Below are positions 26,709-35,454 of a stretch of 64,000 bases of DNA, in pieces. Under the pieces are notes generated by a model. The model made no database searches. It saw only the letters and a program-made list of their open reading frames with translations, and had not been told where the DNA came from. How positions within the stretch are numbered: the stretch's first letter is position 1; the number at the start of each line of letters is the position of its first letter. Position numbers and translations under genes: made by a program. The DNA comes from an uncultured Flavobacteriaceae bacterium (GTDB taxonomy: Bacteria; Bacteroidota; Bacteroidia; Flavobacteriales; Flavobacteriaceae). The stretch lies in the NCBI GenBank assembly GCA_947493175.1, contig CANLQD010000001.1, forward strand, positions 902,748 to 966,747. Direction: 5' to 3'.

Positions 26709-27992
26709 TTAACTGGCCAACAAATCAAGAAGATATTCTTTGTCCTTTACCTGTTCAAAATTCTTTTGTATTTCTGTTTCCATACAATCCAATTCTGTTT
26801 GAATCACCTCTTTACAAAGAGCATTGGTTGTTTTACTTACCTGAATGAACTTAAGGGCACAGATGAGCTGCTCCAATACCCCTCTATCCGATTTTGCATA
26901 ATGGCGTATGGGTTGTATGACCGTATTGCAGAATGTTTTTGCATCGATATAATTTTCAATAGGACGGAGTACTCCCCGATTGTTCTTGCGAAAGGCCACC
27001 TTCGGTAGCCGCATAGCTCGGTTTAATAGCTGCCCCAGTTTATGAACAGCCTCTATAGCGGTACCGGGATCGTTGATTCCAGGTGACATGGCCTTTACCG
27101 CTATTTCCATAAGTTTGATCATCGCCTGAAAATAGCTGTCACTGCCATGACGATCCGATGATACACGAAAAGCGAACAATAATTGTCGTCTTTCTTCCTC
27201 GGACACCGGTTTAGCAACTCTCATCACAGGCGTACCTTCCCATAAAAAAGTATCTACCAGCGACAGAATCCTTAATTGCTCTACTTTTTCTTGTAACTTT
27301 TTTTCGATTAGCGAACAATCGAATCCTTTGTAATATCCGGTCTTGTCCGACAAGATTTCCTCCCAATCGTCTGTCTGTGGCACCATACCGAGACGTTCGG
27401 CATCAATACTTTTCTCAGCCTTCTCCACTTCCAGACAACCATCGGCATAGACTTTTTCGACTATCCGATGTATTTGAATAGACGAGGAGATTCCATGTAT
27501 AAATTGCACGAACAATACCAAACAAAATACCCCAAAGATAGCGGCAATCATCACGGCCAATCCAAAATGCTGACCCTCAGATCGACCGGAGCCAAGGAAT
27601 ATCAAATTCAATAAACAATACAACAAGGTACCTAAATAAATGCCCAAAATACGTTGATGCCGCTTATCCGATATGAGTCCGGGCAACAGCCTTGGTGAAA
27701 AATTCGAAGAGGCCTGACTTAAAACGACCATGACCATCGTGAAGCTGAAGACCGTCAACGAAATTATCCCTCCTATTAAAACGGAAAGCAAGGTCTCTGC
27801 GATGGCCTCGTCCTTTATAATCAAATTCGGCAAGGAATCCTTGAGAAAATCCATGGCGGGACTATACTCCAACCATAACATCAAAAATCCGAAAAGCAAA
27901 AAACATACACTTATGATCAAGGGGTAAAAAGCGATACTCGCATAGGCCTTCAACCATAATTTTCGAACTGATTTAACAAGTGTCTTCATCAT
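26709..27992 (-). CDS. DUF2254 integral membrane protein
   Basis: I choose the ATG at 27992 (product MMKTLVKSVRK), 11 bp after the upstream stop; an earlier ATG at 28052 would overlap the flavodoxin gene by 49 bp. Four membrane helices lie in the first ~200 residues (for example FYPLIISVCFLLFGFLMLWL and VLIGGIISLTVFSFTMVMVV). A soluble C-terminal half carries the family motif AMSPGINDPGTAIEAV. The role is unknown; the family is a conserved membrane protein. Cotranscription with the DUF2652 gene is suggested by the 11-bp gap. Confidence 0.85.
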   Translation of the reverse strand: MMKTLVKSVRKLWLKAYASIAFYPLIISVCFLLFGFLMLWLEYSPAMDFLKDSLPNLIIKDEAIAETLLSVLIGGIISLTVFSFTMVMVVLSQASSNFSPRLLPGLISDKRHQRILGIYLGTLLYCLLNLIFLGSGRSEGQHFGLAVMIAAIFGVFCLVLFVQFIHGISSSIQIHRIVEKVYADGCLEVEKAEKSIDAERLGMVPQTDDWEEILSDKTGYYKGFDCSLIEKKLQEKVEQLRILSLVDTFLWEGTPVMRVAKPVSEEERRQLLFAFRVSSDRHGSDSYFQAMIKLMEIAVKAMSPGINDPGTAIEAVHKLGQLLNRAMRLPKVAFRKNNRGVLRPIENYIDAKTFCNTVIQPIRHYAKSDRGVLEQLICALKFIQVSKTTNALCKEVIQTELDCMETEIQKNFEQVKDKEYLLDLLAS

Positions 27993-28003
27993 ACGAGCAC
28001 GAC

Positions 28004-28717
28004 TTATCGGTATTCGGGATTTTCGAAGTTCCAACGGGTGCCGTCGTCCCAAGCATCCCTTGAATTCCCATAAGAGGGAAATCCCTTGGTCCTTTGTAAC
28101 ATCTTCGCCATATGGAGCAAATTATAACTCGTAAAAGTAGTGTTTCGATTGGTGAATTCATTTTGCATTGCACCTGATTCCTCGTCTAAATAACTAGGAC
28201 CCGGACCCGCTTCCCCAATCCATCCGCAATCGGCCTGTGGGGGAATACTAAAACCCAGGTGCTGAAAGGCATATAGAATACCCATTGCACAGTGTTTTAT
28301 ACCATCTTCGTTTCCCGTGATGACGCAGCCCCCTACTTTTCCATAATAGACATACTGTCCTTTCTCATTCGTTTTTCCGCTCATACCGTACATCCGTTCG
28401 ATCATCTTGGTGGCGAGGGAAGACTTTTCGCCCAACCAGATGGGCGTGCCCATCACCAAAATATCGGCCTCCATTATCTTTTTGAAAATGAGAGGCCAAT
28501 CGTCTTTTTCAGCTCCGTCCTCTGTCATATCAGGCTGCAAGCCTTCGGGAATCGTATAATCTGCCAAACGAAGATAGTCAACGGTTACTCCTTCCGATGT
28601 CATAATGTTCATTGCGACGTTCATAAGTCCTTCCGTATTACTTTTTTTACTGGAATCCTTAAGGGTGCAATTGACAAATAGCGCTTTCACACTCGTAAAA
28701 TCGACCTCTTCTTTCAT
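28004..28717 (-). CDS. Flavodoxin-family / NAD(P)H-dependent FMN reductase-like protein
   Basis: 237 residues with a Rossmann-like flavodoxin fold: KALFVNCTLKDSSKKSNTEG near the start binds FMN phosphate, then ADILVMGTPIWLGEKSS (FMN loop) and GGCVITGNEDG. It probably transfers electrons to quinones or other small acceptors in the cytoplasm. It heads a three-gene unit with DUF2254 and DUF2652. The 215 bp upstream carry no other gene. Confidence 0.87.
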   Translation of the reverse strand: MKEEVDFTSVKALFVNCTLKDSSKKSNTEGLMNVAMNIMTSEGVTVDYLRLADYTIPEGLQPDMTEDGAEKDDWPLIFKKIMEADILVMGTPIWLGEKSSLATKMIERMYGMSGKTNEKGQYVYYGKVGGCVITGNEDGIKHCAMGILYAFQHLGFSIPPQADCGWIGEAGPGPSYLDEESGAMQNEFTNRNTTFTSYNLLHMAKMLQRTKGFPSYGNSRDAWDDGTRWNFENPEYR

Positions 28718-29001
28718 ATATACGTTTTGTTGTTTTATACACTGGTAAAGGTCTACATAGGTATTGGGTTAGAAGAACTCTTTTAGTCATTAGTTGAACG
28801 GTATCACGATTATCTTAGCGTATGGGCATCGGGGAGATGCATACTGTTTGCCCGTAAGCCCACCCTACAAGTTTTCAAAAGGATGGCTAAACATGTACAT
28901 ACTGATTATCTGGTAAAACAGTCAATGATCAATTGTTTACAGCACAGCTTCCTTCGCTATCCTCTTTAATTTCGTATGCAATGTTGAACAATAAAAATAT
29001 T

Positions 29002-29583
29002 ATGATGATACGACAAACATTCATAGTTTTTTGCGCTGGTGCACTTATGGTGGGATGCAATATTAAGAAGGAGGAAAAAGGGGAATTACCTGAAATAGAC
29101 GTTGACGTCAAGGCCGATGCGGGTGAACTTCCAGAATACGATGTTGATTGGGCCGACGTCAATATTGGTACAACTACCAAAACGGTCAACATCCCAAAAG
29201 TAGTAGTGGTCATGGAAGAAGAGGAAGTAGAGGTACCCTATATCGATATAGACATGCCCGATGCCAGCGACAAGGAAGAACGCACCATAATGGTGGAAGC
29301 GGAAGTAACCGAAAAAGAGCATAAGCTTGAAATTCAAGAAATTTGGGCGAATAAAAACAACCTTTATGTTATTTCAAACTTAACCCCTCTGGAGCAAAGC
29401 TTGGGCGATCAAAAAATGAGAGTTTCGGACCAAGTAACGATGAACGTACCGGACCTAGGCGTAAAACACTATATCATCGGTACACGACCGAATCGTACTT
29501 TCAACTCGCAATTCATATATGTAGATACCATTGAAGACGCGAAAAAGGACATTGACCAATATACGGTCATTTATTCAAAATAA
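29002..29583 (+). CDS. Hypothetical lipoprotein rich in acidic beta-repeats
   Basis: I start at the ATG at 29002 (MMIRQTFIVF), because the signal peptide with lipobox ALMVGC then has normal length; 28933 and 28981 are upstream alternatives. After the Cys come alternating Asp/Val strands (LPEIDVDVKADAGELPEYDV, VEVPYIDIDMPD). The C-terminal ~90 residues (HKLEIQEIWANKNNLYVIS, GVKHYIIGTRPNRTFNS) look like a folded domain. The family is not recognised. A terminator follows. Confidence 0.75.
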   Translation: MMIRQTFIVFCAGALMVGCNIKKEEKGELPEIDVDVKADAGELPEYDVDWADVNIGTTTKTVNIPKVVVVMEEEEVEVPYIDIDMPDASDKEERTIMVEAEVTEKEHKLEIQEIWANKNNLYVISNLTPLEQSLGDQKMRVSDQVTMNVPDLGVKHYIIGTRPNRTFNSQFIYVDTIEDAKKDIDQYTVIYSK

Positions 29584-29605
29584 TAGTTGGTTAGTTGGTT
29601 GTTAG

Positions 29606-29640
29606 AAATGGTCTTGATAACACTTCTATCGAGGCCATTT
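29606..29640 (+). terminator. Terminator hairpin after the acidic lipoprotein gene
   Basis: AAATGGTCTTGAT (29606-29618) pairs with ATCGAGGCCATTT (29628-29640) over 13 positions including two G-U pairs, with a 9-nt loop and TTGTTT downstream. Confidence 0.65.
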
Positions 29641-29659
29641 TGTTTAAAACTTATAGGAA

Positions 29660-30094
29660 ATGAACATATTTGAAGCTTTACGAAAAGACCATGATGAGCA
29701 AAGGGCGCTTTTGGCACGCTTGGCGGATACTTCCGGAGATACCGAAAATCGGAGGAACTTATTCCATCAATTAAAAGAGGCGTTGGAGTTACATGCCGAT
29801 GCCGAGGAACGCTACTTTTACGTACCTTTAATCGATAGTGACAAAACCCAAGAGAAGGCACGCCATGGTATTGCAGAGCATCATGAGATCGATGAATTCA
29901 TTGAGCAGTTGGAGCAGACCGAAATGGATTCCCCCTCGTGGCTAAAAATCGCCAAAGATTTAAAGGAACGCGTGGAACATCATTTGGCAGAAGAGGAACA
30001 AGAGGTGTTTCAAATGGCCGGAAAAGTGCTGACAGAAAATCAAAAAACAGATTTGGCCAAAGAATACCAGGACCATATGCAGCGCGGGCATTGA
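29660..30094 (+). CDS. Hemerythrin HHE-domain protein
   Basis: 144 residues, a four-helix bundle with the diiron ligands of the HHE family: H11, H45 and E49/E50 (LHADAEERYFY), H74/H75 (GIAEHHEIDEF), and H107/H108 plus E111-E113 (VEHHLAEEEQEVF). Such proteins bind oxygen, nitric oxide or iron in the cytoplasm and occur with stress genes. No partner gene is coupled; topoisomerase IB follows 93 bp later. Confidence 0.9.
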   Translation: MNIFEALRKDHDEQRALLARLADTSGDTENRRNLFHQLKEALELHADAEERYFYVPLIDSDKTQEKARHGIAEHHEIDEFIEQLEQTEMDSPSWLKIAKDLKERVEHHLAEEEQEVFQMAGKVLTENQKTDLAKEYQDHMQRGH

Positions 30095-30187
30095 ACAAAA
30101 GCGACGCACCTTGGTGGTCTGTATTTGAAATTTCCTTTTTGGAGACTGAAATGTACACAACATTTCAACTAATATGGTAATCAAATA

Positions 30188-31288
30188 ATGATACGAATTA
30201 TGGCGAAGACACATTTGAAGACCAGCTTGTTGGAAGCCATTTTAAAAACTCCGGAAATCGCCGTTGAACAATTAAATTTGGTATATGTTGATCGAAATCA
30301 ACTGGCCATTGAGCGTGCCAAAAAAGAATCGGACTTTCAATACCTCCTTAAAGGACAGCCCATTTCGGAGAAGCAGCTACTGGAACGTATCGAAAAACTC
30401 GTGATTCCTCCGGCCTGGCAGGAAGTCAAGATTGCGCATTTGGAAAATGCCCATTTGCAGGCGGTCGGCAAAGACGCCAAGAAAAGAAGACAGTATCGGT
30501 ACCATCCCCTCTGGAGCAAGGTGCGAAATCAGACCAAATTTTATAAAATGGCAGCCTTCGGAGGACGCTTACCCGCTATCCGGAAACAGGTAGAAAAAGA
30601 TTTAGAGCAAGATGGGTGGCCTAAAACAAAGGTGCTGGCGCTCATCATTCGACTTATGGAAGAAACCCATATACGTATCGGAAACGAACAATATGCCAAG
30701 AGAAATAAAACATATGGACTTTCTACCCTTAGAACTAGGCATGTTAAAACCTTCGAGGACAAGGTTCGCTTCGAATTTGTGGGCAAAAAAGGGAAAAAGC
30801 ATCGGGTTACCCTTAAAAACAAAAAGCTCATCCGTCTCGTAAACCGCTGCGAGGAGATACCTGGATGGGAGCTGTTTCAATTTTATGACCGAGAAGGAAA
30901 CAAACATTCCGTCGATAGTGGAATGGTCAATGCGTACCTTCATCAAATAAGCGGAGACCTATTTACTGCAAAAGATTTTAGGACATGGGCGGCGACTGTT
31001 CTTTTTTTTGATAGTCTTAGGCAAATGCCGCTTACTACCACTGAAAAGGATTGTTCCAAAAACATCTTAAAGGCTTATGATATAACGGCAAAAGAATTGG
31101 GGAACACCCGTAATGTATGTCGAAAATATTATGTGCACCCCTTGCTACCTATGTACTACGAATCTGGTGATCTAACAGCTCACATCAATCGCATCGAACA
31201 TGCCGATGAACCCCTCGGATTTCTATCGCCAACGGAAGAAGTGCTACTCGATTTGATTCATGACTATCGGCCTTTAATCGCCGTTTGA
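30188..31288 (+). CDS. Poxvirus-type DNA topoisomerase IB
   Basis: 366 residues. N-terminal domain with the VIPPAWQEVKIA segment, then the catalytic domain with the Arg (YGLSTLRTRHV), Lys (KKGKKHRVTL), Arg (AKDFRTWAATV) and the nucleophilic Tyr in RNVCRKYYVHPLL. It relaxes supercoils through a 3'-phosphotyrosine intermediate. A start at 30200 (MAKTHLK) is an alternative to 30188. Bacterial topoisomerase IB genes are often found with stress genes. The MscS gene follows on the same strand after 77 bp. Confidence 0.92.
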   Translation: MIRIMAKTHLKTSLLEAILKTPEIAVEQLNLVYVDRNQLAIERAKKESDFQYLLKGQPISEKQLLERIEKLVIPPAWQEVKIAHLENAHLQAVGKDAKKRRQYRYHPLWSKVRNQTKFYKMAAFGGRLPAIRKQVEKDLEQDGWPKTKVLALIIRLMEETHIRIGNEQYAKRNKTYGLSTLRTRHVKTFEDKVRFEFVGKKGKKHRVTLKNKKLIRLVNRCEEIPGWELFQFYDREGNKHSVDSGMVNAYLHQISGDLFTAKDFRTWAATVLFFDSLRQMPLTTTEKDCSKNILKAYDITAKELGNTRNVCRKYYVHPLLPMYYESGDLTAHINRIEHADEPLGFLSPTEEVLLDLIHDYRPLIAV

Positions 31289-31365
31289 TTATTTATGGGC
31301 AAAAACGTAAACAAAAAAAATCCACCAGGAAAGCAATTAGAGTACTAAGAAAAACAGTTGTCGTT

Positions 31366-32262
31366 ATGGAAACACAATTCTCCGAGGCATGGACTAAAAT
31401 GGTCGAGAAATTACAATCATGGATTGATTCGTTCGTGATGAATATTCCCAATCTGGTCATTGCGACGGTGGTTTTTATCATTTCGCTGCTTTTATCAAGA
31501 TACATTAGCCAGTTATCTATGAAGCTGATGGATAAGAGCAGGTTGCAGGAGTCCATGAAAAATTTGATTTCCAAGGTAGTCTCCATTGTAGTGGTATTAT
31601 TCGGGCTTTTTCTAGTCCTAGGGATTTTAGATTTGGGCAAGGCTCTGAACACCATTCTAGCGGGTGCAGGGGTCGTAGGCCTGGCTGTTGGTCTCGCCCT
31701 ACAAGGTGCCTTGGCCAACACCTACTCGGGCATTGTACTCGCATATATAAAGCATTTGAAATTTGGCGACTGGATCGAGACCAATGGCTTCGAAGGAGAG
31801 GTGGTCGATTTGGATCTGCGCTCGGTTACCTTAAAACAACCGGACAATAATCTGGTTTATATTCCAAACAAATTGGTCGTCGAGAATCCTATTAAAAACT
31901 ATTCAACGACAGCCCAGTCCCGCGTTATCCTAGAATGCGGCGTAGGATATGGTTCCGATTTGCGGTTTGTGAGGGATTTGGTCGTAGAAACCATCTCAAA
32001 GGCATTTCAAGCAGTGGAAAACGAGGAGGATGTCATCTTTCTATATAAGGAATTTGGCGACAGTTCCATTAATTTTGAAACCCGGTTCTGGATCGATTCC
32101 ACCTCGGCCCTGGAAGTAGCCAAGGCGAAAACCAAGGGAATGATCGAACTCAAGGAAGCCTTTGATAAAAACGGTATCAACATTCCATTCCCTATACGCA
32201 CCCTGGACATCCCCGAGAGCTTTCAGAAAGCCATCCAAGGTAAAAATGCTACCGAGGAATGA
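31366..32262 (+). CDS. MscS-family mechanosensitive ion channel
   Basis: I choose the ATG at 31366 (METQFSEAWTK) rather than an upstream TTG at 31285. 298 residues with three membrane helices; the pore-lining TM3 is GAGVVGLAVGLALQGALANT, followed by the beta-domain (GFEGEVVDLDLRSVTLKQPD, VYIPNKLVVENPIKNY). It releases solutes under hypo-osmotic shock. Its stop overlaps the trkH start by 4 bp (ATGA), so the two osmotic-control genes are coupled. Confidence 0.93.
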   Translation: METQFSEAWTKMVEKLQSWIDSFVMNIPNLVIATVVFIISLLLSRYISQLSMKLMDKSRLQESMKNLISKVVSIVVVLFGLFLVLGILDLGKALNTILAGAGVVGLAVGLALQGALANTYSGIVLAYIKHLKFGDWIETNGFEGEVVDLDLRSVTLKQPDNNLVYIPNKLVVENPIKNYSTTAQSRVILECGVGYGSDLRFVRDLVVETISKAFQAVENEEDVIFLYKEFGDSSINFETRFWIDSTSALEVAKAKTKGMIELKEAFDKNGINIPFPIRTLDIPESFQKAIQGKNATEE

Positions 32263-33614
32263 TACGAATGGTGCGTAATGGTTTGCGTAAGTACAGGCGA
32301 TTTAAATTGGGCATGAGCCCGCAACAAAACCTGCTGTATGGATTTCTTAGCTATGTCGTTATCGGGTTTGTTCTCTTGAACCTACCATTTATGCAAAAAG
32401 TTCCCGTTTCACTGCTCGATCATTTGTTCATCGTTAGTTCCGCCGTTTCGACCACGGGCCTCGTTACCATAAACATTTACGATAGCTACACCATTTGGGG
32501 GCAAATCATAGTAATGCTATTGTTTCAATTAGGCGGTGTTGGGTACCTGACCATCACTACCTTTTTTATACTGTCTACGACCCGTAAGATTACTCATTGG
32601 CACCGCCGCCTGCTGAAGTCTGAATTTACCCTGCCGGTGACGATTAAAATTACCGATTTTCTAAAGTCGGTAATTGTTTTTACGTTGATCATGGAGTTCT
32701 TCGGGGCCTTGGCTTTTTTATGGGCCTTTACCGCAGACGGTACGTCGTTTACGGAAGCTTTGTGGCCCTCGATTTTTCATAGTGTAAGCGCTTTTTGTAC
32801 TGCAGGTTTCAGTTTGTTCCATTCAGGTTTCGCAGACTATGTGGGGAACGGCTGGGTGAACCTGATTATTTCGGTGTTGGCCATAGCTGGCTCTTTAGGA
32901 TTTATTGTGGTGACCGATTTATACCTAAGACTTCGTAAGCAGGATCATCGGCTCAGTTTCACGACGAAAATTGTAGGTTGGGGGTTTGTTATCTTGTTGT
33001 CGGTGGGTACTGCATTCTTTTTTTTTACAGAACCGACCATTTCAGGGCTTCAAGGAAAAGAACGATGGTACGCCTCCTTCTTTCAGGCCATGACCGCGAT
33101 GACCACAGTGGGTTTTAACACGGTGGATTTTGGGACCTTTATTTTGCCCATGCTGTTGGTTACTTTTTTCTTGATGTACGTCGGAGCCTCTCCCTCCGGA
33201 ACCGCGGGCGGACTAAAAATAACCACGTTAACGGCAATCTTGGCCATTCTTAAGAGTAGGATCCGGGGCGATAAGAAGATTACGTTCTTACATAGAACCA
33301 TTCCTTTTGAAAGACTGTACGTAGCAACATCGAGCTTTATTTTCTATACATCGATTATCTTTCTAGGCTTTTTTCTTTTATCCTTTACGGAAGATTTACC
33401 GACCGAAGCCCTCTTGTTCGAAGTAGCGTCTGCTTTGGGTACGGTAGGACTGAGCACCGGCATCACCGGAAAGCTGTCCGCGGCGGGCAAGTGCGTTGTA
33501 ATTGTATTGATGTTCATTGGCCGATTGGGCGTACTGACCTTTGGAATAGCCGTTTGGTCAAGAACGACAAAACAGGACAGTATCGAAGTTCCGGAAGGAG
33601 ATATCGCCGTATAG
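32259..33614 (+). CDS. trkH: TrkH/KtrB-family potassium transporter subunit
   Basis: 451 residues, 8-10 membrane helices with the fourfold pore-loop repeats: VSTTGLV, FCTAGFSLF, TTVGFNTV and GTVGLSTGI. It transports K+ (or Na+/K+) across the inner membrane, usually with a cytoplasmic KtrA/TrkA regulator; no such gene is in the window next to it. It overlaps the MscS gene by 4 bp, an operon that pairs solute release with K+ uptake. Confidence 0.92.
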   Translation: MIRMVRNGLRKYRRFKLGMSPQQNLLYGFLSYVVIGFVLLNLPFMQKVPVSLLDHLFIVSSAVSTTGLVTINIYDSYTIWGQIIVMLLFQLGGVGYLTITTFFILSTTRKITHWHRRLLKSEFTLPVTIKITDFLKSVIVFTLIMEFFGALAFLWAFTADGTSFTEALWPSIFHSVSAFCTAGFSLFHSGFADYVGNGWVNLIISVLAIAGSLGFIVVTDLYLRLRKQDHRLSFTTKIVGWGFVILLSVGTAFFFFTEPTISGLQGKERWYASFFQAMTAMTTVGFNTVDFGTFILPMLLVTFFLMYVGASPSGTAGGLKITTLTAILAILKSRIRGDKKITFLHRTIPFERLYVATSSFIFYTSIIFLGFFLLSFTEDLPTEALLFEVASALGTVGLSTGITGKLSAAGKCVVIVLMFIGRLGVLTFGIAVWSRTTKQDSIEVPEGDIAV

Positions 33615-33620
33615 GTATTG

Positions 33621-33833
33621 CTAGTCTACCCGCTCTACCTCATCTTCGCTTTTCAGCACGTAATCACCATCATCCTGTCGAATATATAAGGCCTTGTTGC
33701 CTTCTTCCCCATTACGGGTCACTTCAGTACCTTTAATCGTTTTGGTCGTTTTTGAAGTGTACGTTTCTTCTACCTTTCCCTGAGCGGTACCGTTACCCCA
33801 ATTCCATTGTACCTGTGTTCCTTTTTGAATCAT
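33621..33833 (-). CDS. DUF2945 (hypervirulence-associated, TUDOR-like) protein
   Basis: 70 residues covering a single small beta-barrel domain. The start MIQKGTQVQWNWGNGTAQGK and the tail NKALYIRQDDGDYVLKSEDE are typical for the family, with the conserved WNWGNG turn. Function unknown; it is frequent among stress or DNA-protection genes. Convergent with trkH with only 6 bp between the stops. Confidence 0.88.
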   Translation of the reverse strand: MIQKGTQVQWNWGNGTAQGKVEETYTSKTTKTIKGTEVTRNGEEGNKALYIRQDDGDYVLKSEDEVERVD

Positions 33834-34117
33834 TTTTTAAACATTTGACGAATTTGCGTTCCCTGCCGCTTTTTTGGACAACTAGCGACAGGAAAAATTG
33901 GTTCAATTTACCAAATGCGCAAATTCTGCAGTAATACTAGTGAACGAAGTATACAAATATCGGGTAGCGGGCCAACAACTTTGCACTCTATCGCCATCAA
34001 TTTTAATCCTTTCAAAATCAGCGATATCGGGTATTGAAAAACGAGTCAATGATTCTCTCAATCGAGCAAAGCAGCTCTGTTTCTTCTGTTTAATTTCGTA
34101 CCATAAAATTAAATCAC

Positions 34118-34393
34118 ATGGAAGTCTTATTAGGAATTGGAATAGGTACCGTACTCGCATTTATAATTACTGCTACGCACGACATGATAGCCCAAAGACG
34201 CTCGGTCAAGATTACAAAGAAAACCGTACATGAGCCTAGAACGGTAGAGCACAAAATAGCCCCTTTCGTTGAGATACATATGGAACATATGAGCCGACAT
34301 TTACCTACTGCTTCAGAAGATTCCATTGATAGTTTAAAACAGAAGATAGAGGGTTTTAAGCAACGTAATCGATTCTACAATGAACAAAATTAG
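34118..34393 (+). CDS. Small membrane-anchored hypothetical protein
   Basis: 91 residues. One N-terminal helix (VLLGIGIGTVLAFIITATHD), then a basic segment (QRRSVKITKKTVHEPRTVEH) and a helical tail (EDSIDSLKQKIEGFKQRN). No family recognised. It lies 70 bp before the DUF2383 gene on the same strand and may be cotranscribed with it. Confidence 0.6.
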   Translation: MEVLLGIGIGTVLAFIITATHDMIAQRRSVKITKKTVHEPRTVEHKIAPFVEIHMEHMSRHLPTASEDSIDSLKQKIEGFKQRNRFYNEQN

Positions 34394-34463
34394 AAAGACT
34401 AATTAATGGATGTAAAACGATACACATCCTAAAAAAAAGTATCGCCACTATAAATCAAATAAA

Positions 34464-34913
34464 ATGGAAACGTACACAGAAAGTATTTCAGAAAAATTGA
34501 ACGACCTCTTAGAAAAAACATACGATGCCGAAAAAGGGTTTAAACAAGCCGCCGAAAATGTGAAGGAAACAAAACTGAAGACCTTCTTCGAGAGTAAAGC
34601 TGCAGAGCGTTATAATTTTGGTCACGAATTGAAGACTGAAATCAAATCGTTCGGACAAGAAGTCGATAAAGGTGATAGCCTAACCTCCAAAGCACATCGC
34701 GCATGGATGGATTTGAAAGCATTCTTTTCCTCCGATAACGACGAAGCCATGTTGGAAGAAGTTATTCGTGGGGAGAAGGCCGCGATTGAGGAATATAACG
34801 AAATTTTAGCTGAAACTGCCTTACCACCGACGACTTTGGAAATTTTAACCCGTCAAAGGGATATTATCCAAAAGGAATTAGCGGTTATCTCTAATTTGGA
34901 ACATACCAGCTAG
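34464..34913 (+). CDS. DUF2383 / PA2169-family four-helix-bundle protein
   Basis: 149 residues of ferritin-like helical character. Landmarks are LNDLLEKTYDAEKGFKQAAE near the start and VIRGEKAAIEEYNEILAET in helix 3 or 4. The family is widespread in stress and stationary-phase operons; metal binding is possible but not proven. A strong bidirectional terminator lies between it and the convergent BLUF gene. Confidence 0.88.
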   Translation: METYTESISEKLNDLLEKTYDAEKGFKQAAENVKETKLKTFFESKAAERYNFGHELKTEIKSFGQEVDKGDSLTSKAHRAWMDLKAFFSSDNDEAMLEEVIRGEKAAIEEYNEILAETALPPTTLEILTRQRDIIQKELAVISNLEHTS

Positions 34914-34945
34914 AGCACTAGAATGTAGACATTACTATAAAAAGA

Positions 34946-34970
34946 GGGAGGTTGAAAAGCCTCCCTTTTT
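34946..34970. terminator. Bidirectional terminator
   Basis: GGGAGG (34946-34951) pairs with CCTCCC (34960-34965), extended by A/T pairs, with an A-run before and five T residues after. It lies between the convergent DUF2383 and BLUF genes and can serve both. Confidence 0.85.
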
Positions 34971-35403
34971 ATTGGGGACTATTGTTGCCAAGAAGATTCC
35001 TTACACTTTTGAAAAATAATAGGCCCGACTTACTGGCCTTTTTGAAAAGGTTCGAATTTTCAAAGAAAGTTGCTAATTGATGTTCTTTAAATATGGCATC
35101 TTCCTCTGGGGAAGAAAAATTATAGAACGCCATATGCCATTCTTCGAAAATTCGACTATCTATCCTCTCCTCGGAAAGCAGCGCCAATGAAGTGTGTCTT
35201 CGATCTTTTTCAATTCTTGAGTACAGCTCCCTCACCATGGGAGCCTCTCCTTCCAATAATTGTATAAATTGGTTTTGATGATAGAGAAGACAGCCCGTTA
35301 TTCGGTGCTCCTGATTAAAGGCCCTTGCATTATTCAACATATCATATATTTCTGACGAAACAAAAGAATCTACCGCCTTTGAGGTATAAATAAGCGCATG
35401 CAT
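34969..35403 (-). CDS. Stand-alone BLUF-domain blue-light sensor
   Basis: 144 residues. The BLUF residues that form the flavin hydrogen-bond network are present with exact family spacing: Tyr6, Asn30 and Gln48 (LIYTSKA, AFNQEHRITG, QFIQLLEG), plus Trp in FEEWHMAFY. A short ~45-residue C-terminal extension follows (FKKASKSGLLFFKSVRN). It is expected to bind FAD and change conformation under blue light; the output partner is not encoded in the same unit. A second BLUF domain is fused to an AraC regulator at 50875. Confidence 0.92.
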   Translation of the reverse strand: MHALIYTSKAVDSFVSSEIYDMLNNARAFNQEHRITGCLLYHQNQFIQLLEGEAPMVRELYSRIEKDRRHTSLALLSEERIDSRIFEEWHMAFYNFSSPEEDAIFKEHQLATFFENSNLFKKASKSGLLFFKSVRNLLGNNSPQ

Positions 35404-35454
35404 GTTTTCGGTTTTATGGAAAGCAAATTAGTTTTAATTAAAATTTCTATCGCG

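Noticed and set aside
33898..34233. Plus-strand ORF of 111 codons before the DUF2383 region
   Set aside because: It overlaps the better supported small membrane protein gene at 34118 in another frame and shows no domain.
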